DNA of 64,000 nt from Roseivirga pacifica (lineage in GTDB: Bacteria; Bacteroidota; Bacteroidia; Cytophagales; Cyclobacteriaceae), in assembly GCF_900111145.1 (NCBI RefSeq), contig NZ_FOIR01000001.1, positions 1,123,501-1,187,500 on the forward strand, read 5' to 3'. Under the pieces are notes generated by a model. The model made no database searches, was not told where the DNA came from, and saw only the letters and a list, made by a program, of their open reading frames with translations. How positions within the stretch are numbered: position 1 is the first letter of the stretch; each line of letters opens with the position of its first letter. This document shows positions 37,112 through 45,434 of the stretch, piece after piece. The translations under genes and the position numbers were made by a program.

Positions 37112-38283
37112 TGGAGTATTCAGCGTTATTACAACTTTATAAAGATAGATTCAATTCCGAACCGAGAGTTTTTCGCTCTCCAGGAAGGATAAATATAATT
37201 GGCGAACACACCGACTATAATGACGGGTTTGTGCTGCCTGCGGGTATAGATAAAGAGATTTGTATGGTGATGGGAGTGAATTTCTCCGACACCTTTAACC
37301 TCTATTCTGTAGATAAAAAGGAGTGCGTTAGCTTCACTATAGATACTTACAAAGAAGTGTCTGCCGGTTGGGCCAAATACATTATTGGTGTAATTGACCA
37401 GTTGGTACAAATGGAAATTGCCATTGGCGGTTTCGATTGTGTTTTTCAGGGCGATATACCTCTGGGAGCAGGTCTGTCTTCTTCGGCAGCTTTAGAATGC
37501 GCCACACTTTATGGCCTAAAGCACCTCTTCAATGTTGAACTTTCCAAAAAGGAAATAGCGCTTATCGCGCAGAAGGCAGAGAATCAGTATGTAGGTGTAA
37601 ACTGCGGTATAATGGATCAGTTTGCATCGGTTTTTGCGGCTGAAGGCCAGGCGCTGAAGCTTGATTGTAGAGACTTAAGCTACGAGCTTTATCCATTGGA
37701 AATGCAGGGCTATCAACTCGTATTGGTAGACTCTTTGGTAAGCCACAATTTGGCCTCTTCCGAATATAATGTCCGCAGGGCAGAGTGCGAAGAAGCACTT
37801 GCCATTCTGCAGCAAAACCATCCGCACTTCTTAGCGCTCCGCGATGCTTCAATTGAAGATTTGGAAGCACAGAAAGATGAGTTTAGGCCGGTTGTTTACA
37901 AGCGTGCAAAATATATGATTGAAGAAATTGCTCGGGTGGGTAAAGCTTGCCAAGCCATGACGAGCAATGATTTACCTGAGCTTGGTAGCTTGCTTTATGC
38001 TACCCATGCTGGCTTGCAGCACGAGTTTGAAATTAGCTGCAAGGAGCTCGATTTTCTTGTTGATTTTACCCGGGATAAGGAAGAAATTCTTGGGTCGCGA
38101 ATGATGGGTGGCGGCTTTGGTGGCTGCACAATCAATTTGGTAAAAGATGATTTCGTAGAAGACTTTGAGTTAAGCGTTTCTAAAGCATACGAAGCAGCCT
38201 ACGGAAAAGCGCCAGCCATCTATCGTGTTAAAACTTCATCTGGTTCATCAGAAATTACAGCCTCTTTATTAATCAATGGTTGA
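37111..38283 (+). CDS. galK: Galactokinase
   Basis: Phosphorylates alpha-D-galactose to galactose 1-phosphate. 390 residues from the ATG at 37111 in a TAATG overlap with the symporter; a TTG at 37105 would be the only longer start. The galactokinase signature [19 protein letters not shown] (about 25-43) contains the galactose-binding Glu, His and Asp. The GHMP ATP loop is [13 protein letters not shown], the catalytic Asp lies in GIMDQFASV, and [14 protein letters not shown] is the third motif. No galM or galE occurs in the window. Confidence 0.97.
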   Translation: MEYSALLQLYKDRFNSEPRVFRSPGRINIIGEHTDYNDGFVLPAGIDKEICMVMGVNFSDTFNLYSVDKKECVSFTIDTYKEVSAGWAKYIIGVIDQLVQMEIAIGGFDCVFQGDIPLGAGLSSSAALECATLYGLKHLFNVELSKKEIALIAQKAENQYVGVNCGIMDQFASVFAAEGQALKLDCRDLSYELYPLEMQGYQLVLVDSLVSHNLASSEYNVRRAECEEALAILQQNHPHFLALRDASIEDLEAQKDEFRPVVYKRAKYMIEEIARVGKACQAMTSNDLPELGSLLYATHAGLQHEFEISCKELDFLVDFTRDKEEILGSRMMGGGFGGCTINLVKDDFVEDFELSVSKAYEAAYGKAPAIYRVKTSSGSSEITASLLING

Positions 38284-39310
38284 TTTACAGAATAACCCTC
38301 ATCGAAGGTTCAACCCGCTAACAAACGAGTGGGTGCTTGTTTCACCACATAGGGCAAAAAGGCCATGGCAAGGCAAAACAGAAAGTTTGCCAGCCGATAA
38401 TCGGCCTAGTTACGACCCAAGCTGCTACCTATGCCCCGGTAACACACGGGCGGGCGGCCTAGAGAACGACAAGTACACTTCTACCTATGTTTTTACCAAT
38501 GATTTTGGGGCGCTTTTGCCAGAAGGTGAAGAGGAAAAATCTAGTAATGGTTTGTTGGTTTCCGAAACGGTAAAAGGCATTTGTAGGGTGGTTTGTTTTT
38601 CGCCTGACCATAGTTTGACGCTGCCTTTAATGAGTGAAAACCATATAGAGGAGGTTATTCGCCTGTGGCAAACACAATACGCAGAATTGGGCGCCAAAGA
38701 CTTCATCAACTACGTTCAAATCTTTGAGAACAAAGGGGAAATAATGGGATGTAGCAATCCCCACCCGCACGGTCAAATTTGGGCAACAAGCAACATTCCT
38801 GACGAGCCTTTTAAGGAGAACAAAGCGCAAAAAACATATTTTGCTGAGCATGGATGCACCTTGTTGGGCGATTATTTGAAACAGGAGCTGGCTGCAGGTG
38901 AGCGCATAGTTTTAGAGAATGAGCACTTTGTAGCTTTGGTGCCTTATTGGGCAGTTTGGCCTTACGAAACCATGCTTATTAGCAAAAGAGCGGTGCAGCA
39001 TATTGGCCAATTAAACGATGAGGAAGTGGCTAGTTATGCCAGTATTATGAAGCGCCTAACGGTTAAATACGACAACCTCTTTGAAACCTCTTTTCCTTAT
39101 TCTTCGGGAATTCATCAGGCACCAACAGATGGAGAGGCGCACCCAGAATGGCACTTACATATGCACTTTTATCCGCCATTGTTGCGTTCGGCAACAGTTA
39201 AAAAGTTTATGGTAGGCTTTGAAATGATGGCGAATCCGCAACGCGACATTACTGCAGAATATAGTGCCAAGGTTTTGAGAGAATTGCCTGAGGTGCATTA
39301 CAGCCTTTGA
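38276..39310 (+). CDS. galT: Galactose-1-phosphate uridylyltransferase
   Basis: Exchanges UMP between UDP-glucose and galactose 1-phosphate. 344 residues, typical length. The nucleophile is His165 in [10 protein letters not shown]; the zinc site begins with Cys50 and Cys53 (CYLCPG). The start ATG overlaps the galK stop by eight bases, so the two are translationally coupled. It ends the operon. A partial inverted repeat (CCCTAAAGG at 39355 and CCTTTAGGG at 39390) follows, with a long loop, and may help termination. Confidence 0.97.
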   Translation: MVDLQNNPHRRFNPLTNEWVLVSPHRAKRPWQGKTESLPADNRPSYDPSCYLCPGNTRAGGLENDKYTSTYVFTNDFGALLPEGEEEKSSNGLLVSETVKGICRVVCFSPDHSLTLPLMSENHIEEVIRLWQTQYAELGAKDFINYVQIFENKGEIMGCSNPHPHGQIWATSNIPDEPFKENKAQKTYFAEHGCTLLGDYLKQELAAGERIVLENEHFVALVPYWAVWPYETMLISKRAVQHIGQLNDEEVASYASIMKRLTVKYDNLFETSFPYSSGIHQAPTDGEAHPEWHLHMHFYPPLLRSATVKKFMVGFEMMANPQRDITAEYSAKVLRELPEVHYSL

Positions 39311-39490
39311 AAAAAAGCTCGTTGGCAATCAAAATCCGATTAGCCTTTAACCCACCCTAAAGGGCATTAATATCAAGTCGGTTTATTTTCCTTTAGGGCA
39401 AGGGCTCGGATGTATTTCTTCTAAAGTTGATTGCTAATGCTGTCTATAAAATTCCAATTGTTGCTTACCTTCAAGCCTCAATTTTAGTGC

Positions 39491-39751
39491 ATGTTTGACG
39501 GTAACGAATACCCTAAATCTATAGAAGAGTCTCAGTTTGAGCAGTGGCTTGAAGAAGGTCGGGAAAGCAAAATGGCTTATGAGTACATGTTGATTGTGTG
39601 GGACGAGCTAGATGGCGAATACCATCCGGAATATGTAGACAGCCGAGAAAAAATCAGGAAGTATCCGTTTTGGGGAGAAACCGGAGGTCATAGTGCTACC
39701 ATTGCCGTTTACGACTTGTTTTCCGAGTCTAGAATCACCGTCTTGGATTGA
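39491..39751 (+). CDS. Small hypothetical protein
   Basis: 86 residues, acidic, no signal peptide or membrane segment. It begins MFDGNEYPKSIEESQFEQWL and has several aromatic residues (YEYMLIVWDELDG). I do not recognise it. It stands alone between galT and the Nudix-phosphatase gene, about 105 bases before the latter, and reads as a folded soluble protein rather than noise: the start is well placed and the codon use resembles its neighbours. Confidence 0.6.
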   Translation: MFDGNEYPKSIEESQFEQWLEEGRESKMAYEYMLIVWDELDGEYHPEYVDSREKIRKYPFWGETGGHSATIAVYDLFSESRITVLD

Positions 39752-39855
39752 GGTTTCTGTTATCCTGCCCCGGCATCGAGTTTTCTTAGAGCGAAGCATA
39801 TACAAGTTCTTCAAACTTAATGTGCGCTTAACTTCTATTCTGCTTTCTTAGTGGT

Positions 39856-40722
39856 ATGAAGAAAATCCCTCGTGCTGAGTTTAATGCCATAATCGATCAT
39901 CCTGGCTGTGGTGCTATTCTTGGCCTGAAAGAAGACAAGGTGCTGCTTATTCAAATGAGAAGGAACGATTTTCCTTTCGATACTTTTGAAATCCCCGGTG
40001 GTGTGAGTGAGTTGAATGAGACTCCTGAGCAAGCTGCGCGCAGAGAGCTGAAGGAAGAAACTGGTTTTGATATTGGCTACACGCATGACCTTATTACAAT
40101 CACTCCATCGGTAGGTTATTCCAATGAGTACATTTCAATATACATAGGTGAGCTTTTAGGTGCCGAAGGTGAAGCCGAGCATACCTTTGATTTTTTCACC
40201 AAGGATGAAGTTGCTGTGCTTATTAAGGGCGGTAAGGTCATAGATGCGCAAACGCTAGGAGCACTTAGTTTTTGGCTCAATGGAACGGTAAATACTGCAG
40301 TTCCCGATGTGCTTTTTCTCTGCACTGGTAACTACTATCGCAGTCGTTTCTGTGAGTTATATTTTAATCAGTTGATGGCAGAACGGCCTTTTTTCGCAGA
40401 CTCAAAGGGACTGCTGGCCTACAGAAAAATTAACCCAGGATTTATATCTCCGCATACCTTGAAATATGCGAGTGAAATTGAATTGCCGCTTGGTGTAACC
40501 AAATTTCCAGATCAAATGGAAGAGCGACATTTTGAGCAAGCTAAACTGGTAATTGCCTTGGATGAAACCGAGCACCGACCAATGATGCAAGAGCAATTTC
40601 CTGAATGGGTAAACCAAATAGAATATTGGCAAGTACACGATATCGATTTTACTGAACCAAGCGAAGCGCTTCCGGTGCTCAAGCAAAAGGTGGAGGAACT
40701 TGTGAAGCGATTCCTTTCGTAA
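39856..40722 (+). CDS. Fusion of a Nudix hydrolase with a low-molecular-weight phosphatase-like domain
   Basis: 288 residues, soluble. Residues 12-145 are a Nudix hydrolase with an intact box from Gly49 (GGVSELNE...RRELKEETGF; Glu55, Arg63, Glu64, Glu67 and Glu68 in place). Residues 150-288 resemble low-molecular-weight protein tyrosine phosphatases: VLFLCTGNYYRSRF gives the CX5R loop (Cys156 to Arg162, then Ser163), and WQVHDIDF supplies a candidate general-acid Asp (262 or 264). Both active sites look usable. I know of no characterised protein with this pairing; substrate may be a nucleoside diphosphate derivative followed by a phosphate ester, but this is a guess. Confidence 0.8.
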   Translation: MKKIPRAEFNAIIDHPGCGAILGLKEDKVLLIQMRRNDFPFDTFEIPGGVSELNETPEQAARRELKEETGFDIGYTHDLITITPSVGYSNEYISIYIGELLGAEGEAEHTFDFFTKDEVAVLIKGGKVIDAQTLGALSFWLNGTVNTAVPDVLFLCTGNYYRSRFCELYFNQLMAERPFFADSKGLLAYRKINPGFISPHTLKYASEIELPLGVTKFPDQMEERHFEQAKLVIALDETEHRPMMQEQFPEWVNQIEYWQVHDIDFTEPSEALPVLKQKVEELVKRFLS

Positions 40723-40811
40723 TTGACTGATAGTTAGGGGTGTGTTGTTTGATGCGGCTACTTTTTTGGTTAAATTCAGTCAAATGTTTTTAAACCTCAA
40801 CCAACACGCAC

Positions 40812-41903
40812 ATGCCAAATTACTACGACCTATTGTCCGAATCGGAAATTGAAAAGCACGGACATCCGCGCTTTATCGAGCGGTCTTTAAACAAGCAAGA
40901 AAAGAAAAGAGCAATAAAGAAAATTCTCCAGATCAAGGAGAGTATAGTAGAGCAGGGCATTCCCAAAAAACAGGGGGATAATCTACTAGTTGCTAACTGG
41001 AATTTAAAGGAGTTCGGCCAAACCTCTAAGCACCCAGAGTTTCATTACTACATCGCAGAAATGATGTCCGCATTCGACTTGATTGTAGTTCAGGAGGTTA
41101 GGCGCTCTATCAGGGAATTGCAGATACTTGTGAATATTCTTGGGCAACATTGGGCATATGTGATTAATGACGTAACCGAGGGAAGTGCCGGAAATAGTGA
41201 ACGTGGGGCAATTATTTATGACAAACGTAGGGTAGATTTTAATGGCTTTTCTGGTGAGTTGGTTGTTGTGGATGGACCGCAATTAAAACGCACGCCTCAT
41301 ATTACAGGCTTTATTTCAGGCTGGAAGCACTTTTCGATTATAAATGTTCATTTAGATCCTGGTAAAAAGAGTGAGAACAAGTTGCACAGGTATGATGAGC
41401 TAAAGCGGATAATGGAAACCATGAGCCCTAAGCTAAAAACACAGGGTTTAGGCTATGAAAACATCATTCTTACGGGAGATTTCAATTTTTACCCTAACAT
41501 AGATGATGAATCGGTAGACTTACTTGCAGGTTACGACTTCAAACAACTAACCAAACTTGAATCTGTAGATACCACGCTGGCAAAGAATAACTATACGTAT
41601 GACAGGGTTTTTATAAGGAGAGACAAGTATTTTGAAATAGTAAAGGGCGAAGATGGACTTGAAAAGGGCGGTACTTTGGACTTTAGGTCTTTGTTTGAAG
41701 ATGATGTGGAAACTTATCGGGCCATGGCGCGAGAAGATTATCAAAGAAGAAATCCAAGCAAGACTTTTAATGAGGCAAACTACCCAAATTACTTTTGGGT
41801 ACATTGGCTGTCGCGCCAAATGTCTGACCATTACCCTATATGGTTCGAACTAAAAACAGACTCTGCAACCACATACCTGAATTCAGCCTTTAGCAAACTT
41901 TAA
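40812..41903 (+). CDS. Endonuclease/exonuclease/phosphatase (EEP) family protein
   Basis: 363 residues, no signal peptide. EEP metal-site motifs are in order: NWNLKEFG (about 63), VVQEVRR (about 94), INVHLDPG (about 175), LTGDFNFYPN (about 222), YDRVF (about 257) and SDHYPIWFEL near the C-terminus. These supply the Asn, Glu, Asp and His residues of the DNase I/AP-endonuclease fold. A positively charged N-terminal helix (NKQEKKRAIKKI) precedes the domain. The substrate, nucleic acid or phosphoester, is open. It is the last gene before the cobalamin riboswitch and unrelated to it. Confidence 0.85.
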   Translation: MPNYYDLLSESEIEKHGHPRFIERSLNKQEKKRAIKKILQIKESIVEQGIPKKQGDNLLVANWNLKEFGQTSKHPEFHYYIAEMMSAFDLIVVQEVRRSIRELQILVNILGQHWAYVINDVTEGSAGNSERGAIIYDKRRVDFNGFSGELVVVDGPQLKRTPHITGFISGWKHFSIINVHLDPGKKSENKLHRYDELKRIMETMSPKLKTQGLGYENIILTGDFNFYPNIDDESVDLLAGYDFKQLTKLESVDTTLAKNNYTYDRVFIRRDKYFEIVKGEDGLEKGGTLDFRSLFEDDVETYRAMAREDYQRRNPSKTFNEANYPNYFWVHWLSRQMSDHYPIWFELKTDSATTYLNSAFSKL

Positions 41904-41926
41904 ATTATCAGATAAAATATTTTCCA

Positions 41927-41934
41927 TACATTTG
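41927..41934 (+). promoter_or_regulatory. -7 box of the cobalamin operon promoter
   Basis: TACATTTG matches TAnnTTTG and lies just before the riboswitch aptamer, as expected for the transcription start of a riboswitch-controlled operon. Confidence 0.55.
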
Positions 41935-41940
41935 CGCTAC

Positions 41941-42118
41941 CTCAAGGGTTTCCGATAAGCTGATTGTCGGAATTAAAAGGGAATCGGGTGAGAATCCTGA
42001 ACAGTCCCAGCTGCTGTAATCCCATTTGTTGTTTGCCAATTTTGCCACTGCTCATGTAGGAGCGGGAAGGCCGGTAAACAGGGAAAGTCAGAAGACCTGC
42101 CTTTGTTGATGTTCACTA
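41941..42118 (+). ncRNA. Cobalamin (B12) riboswitch
   Basis: The core carries GGGAATCGGGTGAGAATCC, followed by ACAGTCCCAGCTGCTGTAA, and then the diagnostic B12 box AGTCAGAAGACCTGCC at 42086-42101, with the variable region between. These are the conserved strands of the cobalamin aptamer. A small hairpin, GCTTT (42123-42127) with AAAGC (42135-42139), lies just before the ATG at 42147 and could be the expression platform acting on translation. Boundaries are approximate. It explains control of the uptake and salvage genes downstream. Confidence 0.95.
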
Positions 42119-42146
42119 AACCGCTTTCTGAGGAAAAGCCCATAGT

Positions 42147-43346
42147 ATGCAGAGACTAAGATTTAAACATTACCACCGTTGGGCGGACAACACCTTGCCG
42201 TGGTTACTTTTGCTAGCACTTTTTGTAGGCTGCAGCTCATCCAATAAATCATCGGAAGACGCCCAGTCTTTCGACCCGAATCACGACTATTTTCCCGAAA
42301 AGATTTCCATAGATCATGCCGTTGGTTTTGATGTGGCCTACCATAACAATTGGAAGGAGCTACAGATATTTAGGCATTACAACGATTTTGTAGATACGGT
42401 TCGTTTTGCCTTGGTGCAAAAAGGTACGCCAAAACCAAAAGGGTATGCTAAAAACCGTACCGTTCAGGTGCCGGTAGCACAAATTGGCTCAATGTCTACT
42501 ACCCACATTGGCATGTTCGAAATGCTGAATGCCTTGGATAACCTTAAGGCTGTGGAGACAGCCAAATATATTTCGAGCGAAAAAGTACATAAGCTAATTG
42601 AGGATCAGAAGGTGTTGGAATTGGCGCCTGCGGGTATGCTCAATACCGAATTGGCCATAGCTTCTGAAATAGATGTGCTGCTAGGGGTTGGTTACCCGAA
42701 CTCTCAAAACGATAGCTATCAAGAGTTGGAAAATGCAGGCATCCCCGTACTCTTGAATGCCGACTGGCAAGAGTTCAACCTGCTTGGTCGTGCCGAATGG
42801 GTAAAGGTTTTAGCGCTTCTACTTAACAAAGAGAAGGAGGTGAACACGGCCTTCTCAAAGATTGAAAGCGAATACAACGAGGTACTTCAGCTAGTAGAGA
42901 ACAAGGTAGAACAAGGGCCAATGACAATCACAGGAATTGCCCAAGGCGATGCCTGGTTTGTGGCAGGTGGTAAAAGCTTTGGTTACCACGTGCTGGAAAT
43001 TGCCAATGTGCAATACCCTTGGAGCAATGATAAATCTACCGGAAGCCTGAAGCTTGACTTTGAAACCGTATATGAATTTGGCCTGGAAGCCGACTACTGG
43101 ATGGTGCCAGGTAGCGCCAAGTCGTTAAGCGATATTGAGCAACGCGACATGCGCTATACAGACTTTAAATCTTTCCGTAAGCAACAGATTTATAATATTT
43201 ACGGCCGCTATACCGAGGGCGGAGGCAACGATTACTACGAATCTGGGATTGTAAATCCACAGGTGATTTTGAAAGACGTGGTGCGCATATTTCATCCAGA
43301 ACTATTGCCCGATCACGAGCTTGTCTACTACGCGCAATTGCAATAA
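42147..43346 (+). CDS. btuF: Corrinoid ABC transporter substrate-binding lipoprotein (BtuF-like)
   Basis: Periplasmic capture of cobalamin or another corrinoid. 399 residues, lipoprotein: LFVGC places the lipidated Cys at residue 29. The body is the two-lobe helical-backbone binding protein fold (TroA/FecB type), with VGYPNSQNDSYQELENAGIPVLLNADW and IAQGDAWFVAGGKSFG typical of iron/B12-binding members. It is longer than E. coli BtuF, as usual in Bacteroidota. First gene after the B12 riboswitch, which makes a corrinoid the likely ligand rather than iron siderophores. Confidence 0.88.
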   Translation: MQRLRFKHYHRWADNTLPWLLLLALFVGCSSSNKSSEDAQSFDPNHDYFPEKISIDHAVGFDVAYHNNWKELQIFRHYNDFVDTVRFALVQKGTPKPKGYAKNRTVQVPVAQIGSMSTTHIGMFEMLNALDNLKAVETAKYISSEKVHKLIEDQKVLELAPAGMLNTELAIASEIDVLLGVGYPNSQNDSYQELENAGIPVLLNADWQEFNLLGRAEWVKVLALLLNKEKEVNTAFSKIESEYNEVLQLVENKVEQGPMTITGIAQGDAWFVAGGKSFGYHVLEIANVQYPWSNDKSTGSLKLDFETVYEFGLEADYWMVPGSAKSLSDIEQRDMRYTDFKSFRKQQIYNIYGRYTEGGGNDYYESGIVNPQVILKDVVRIFHPELLPDHELVYYAQLQ

Positions 43347-43366
43347 TCAACTTTAATTAATTTTTG

Positions 43367-44419
43367 GTGAACACTCCTTCAACAGGTCTTAGTATTAGAG
43401 CCTTTGTGGTGCTATTTATTGTAGTACTCGGCCTTTTCTTGCTCAATTTGGGCTTAGGTTCGGTAACCATTCCTATTGATGAAGTGGCCAAAATACTGCT
43501 TGGGCAAACTGTTGAAAATGAGGCTTGGCAGAATATTATCCTGAAGATCAGGTTGCCGCGAACCATCACTGCGGTATTGGTAGGCGCAGCGCTTTCCGTT
43601 GGTGGCTTGCAAATGCAAACACTGTTTCGGAATCCGCTGGCTGGCCCTTCTGTTTTGGGTATTACGGCCGGTGCCAGCTTGGGCGTGGCGGCCATAATGC
43701 TGGCAGCAGGCAGTGCCACCACGGCTTTTGCCATTCGTTCTTTGGGTATTGGTAGTAGTTGGCTCATTGTGTTGGCATCTTCCGTTGGTGCTTTCTTGGT
43801 ACTGCTCATTATTTTGGCAATTTCTTACCGTATTCGCGACAATGTGGTAATGCTCATTGTTGGCATTATGGTGGCGAATATTACCATTGCCGTGGTAAGC
43901 ATTTGGCAATACTTTTCAGACCCAGAGCAAATTCAAGAATACATTTTATGGACTTTCGGAAGTCTTGGTGGTGTTACAACTCATCAGCTAGGTGTTCTTG
44001 GCGGAATTGTTGGAGGGGGTATTTTAGCCACTTTTCTACTTTCTAAAACGCTAAATGCCTTGCTTTTGGGTGAAGATTATGCCCAAAGTATGGGGCTGAA
44101 TATTAGGCGTTCGCGCATGCTCATCATTTTTGTGACCAGCGTGCTTGCCGGTGCTATTACTGGTTTTTGCGGCCCAATAGGCTTTGTGGGAATTGCAGTT
44201 CCGCATCTTACACGCAGCTTCTTGAACACATCGGATCACCGCTTGCTTATACCGAGTTGTGTGTTGGTAGGTGCCATACTTATGCTCTTTTGTGATATTA
44301 TTTCGCAGGTGCCGGGCAGCACCACTGTGCTACCAGTAAACGCCATTACTGCTATGATTGGCTCGCCAATCGTCATCTGGATAATTGTAAAGCGAAGAAA
44401 CCTAAAATCGAGTTTTTAA
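43367..44419 (+). CDS. btuC: Corrinoid ABC transporter permease (FecCD/BtuC family)
   Basis: 350 residues if translation starts at the GTG at 43367; a TTG one codon earlier (43364) is the only alternative, and no ATG is available before the first membrane helix. About ten membrane helices. Family motifs: LRLPRTITAVLVGAALSVGG at the start, LFRNPLAGPSVLG, and GFVGIAVPHLTRSF in the coupling region. It lies 20 bases after btuF and one base before the ATPase gene. Riboswitch context supports B12 transport. Confidence 0.9.
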   Translation: MNTPSTGLSIRAFVVLFIVVLGLFLLNLGLGSVTIPIDEVAKILLGQTVENEAWQNIILKIRLPRTITAVLVGAALSVGGLQMQTLFRNPLAGPSVLGITAGASLGVAAIMLAAGSATTAFAIRSLGIGSSWLIVLASSVGAFLVLLIILAISYRIRDNVVMLIVGIMVANITIAVVSIWQYFSDPEQIQEYILWTFGSLGGVTTHQLGVLGGIVGGGILATFLLSKTLNALLLGEDYAQSMGLNIRRSRMLIIFVTSVLAGAITGFCGPIGFVGIAVPHLTRSFLNTSDHRLLIPSCVLVGAILMLFCDIISQVPGSTTVLPVNAITAMIGSPIVIWIIVKRRNLKSSF

Positions 44420-44420
44420 G

Positions 44421-45434
44421 ATGAGTAAAGGCATTTTACATACCGAGTCGCTTTCCGTTGGCTATACCGCTAAGTCATCACAAAAAACAGTGCTTTCTGG
44501 CTTAAATCTCGATTTGAAAAAGGGTGAGTTAACCTGTTTGCTTGGGCCAAACGGTAGCGGTAAGTCCACTTTAATCCGATCGATAGCAGGCATCCAAAAA
44601 CCACTTTCGGGCCAAGTGGATTTGCTTGGCAAACAATTGAGCGAGGTTAGCCCGAAAGCATTGGCCAAGCAATTAAGCTTGGTGCTTACTGATAGAACCG
44701 CCCCCGGAAACCTGACGGTTTATGGGCTGGTATCATTAGGCCGTTTTCCATACACCAGTTGGATGGGCAGCCTTTCGGCACAAGACAAGAGCATTGTGCA
44801 ATGGGCATTGGAGTCCACGGGCACGCTTCAGTTTGCCGATAGACACATTGGTGAATTAAGCGATGGCGAACGCCAAAAAGTAATGATTGCCCGCGCTTTG
44901 GCACAAGAAACAGACTTGATCATTTTAGATGAGCCTACCGCGCATTTAGACTCACCAAATCGCATTGAAATTTTCCACTTGCTACGAGAGCTAGTGGCTA
45001 ACGGTCAGCGTGCGATACTCATTTCAACACACGACATAGAAACCGCTTTGGCTAATGCCGATAAGCTTTGGTTAGTGTCGGATCAAACCATACACCAAGG
45101 CGCTCCAGAAGATTTGGTGCTCAATGGTGAATTGGAAAAGGCTTTTTCCAAAGAGGGGCTTTCGTTCAATTATTCGCTAGGGCGATTCGAGAAAGAAAAG
45201 GCCAGGGAAGGAGCTAAAATATTACTGCAAGGGGATGGTCAGCGCTTTCACTGGACAAAGAGCGCTTTGCTCAGGGCTGGCTTTCAGCTAGTAACCACTA
45301 ATGAAGATTTTTCGGTTGCTGTGGAGGAGACAGCAACCAAAACGCCTTGGCTGGTTCAGGGTGAATTTCAAATCAGTTCAATTGAACACCTACTTATAAA
45401 ATTAAATCAACTCAATGAAGATGAAATGGAATAG
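44421..45434 (+). CDS. btuD: Corrinoid ABC transporter ATPase (BtuD-like)
   Basis: 337 residues. Walker A LLGPNGSGKST (40-50), Q-loop near 90, signature LSDGERQK (146-153), Walker B LIILDEP (166-172) and H-loop STHD are all present. Residues after about 255 form an extension of some 80 residues not needed for the ATPase core (KILLQGDGQRFHWTKSALLR...), common in Bacteroidota homologues of this transporter type. One base after btuC; its last 20 bases overlap the start of the TonB receptor gene. Confidence 0.92.
   Translation: MSKGILHTESLSVGYTAKSSQKTVLSGLNLDLKKGELTCLLGPNGSGKSTLIRSIAGIQKPLSGQVDLLGKQLSEVSPKALAKQLSLVLTDRTAPGNLTVYGLVSLGRFPYTSWMGSLSAQDKSIVQWALESTGTLQFADRHIGELSDGERQKVMIARALAQETDLIILDEPTAHLDSPNRIEIFHLLRELVANGQRAILISTHDIETALANADKLWLVSDQTIHQGAPEDLVLNGELEKAFSKEGLSFNYSLGRFEKEKAREGAKILLQGDGQRFHWTKSALLRAGFQLVTTNEDFSVAVEETATKTPWLVQGEFQISSIEHLLIKLNQLNEDEME

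Noticed and set aside
39355-39398. CCCTAAAGG / CCTTTAGGG inverted pair after galT as a firm terminator
   Set aside because: The loop is 26 bases and no T run follows; kept only as a remark under galT.
43357-43809. 150- and 151-residue open frames antisense to btuC
   Set aside because: They mirror the membrane-helix codons of btuC and have no family features.
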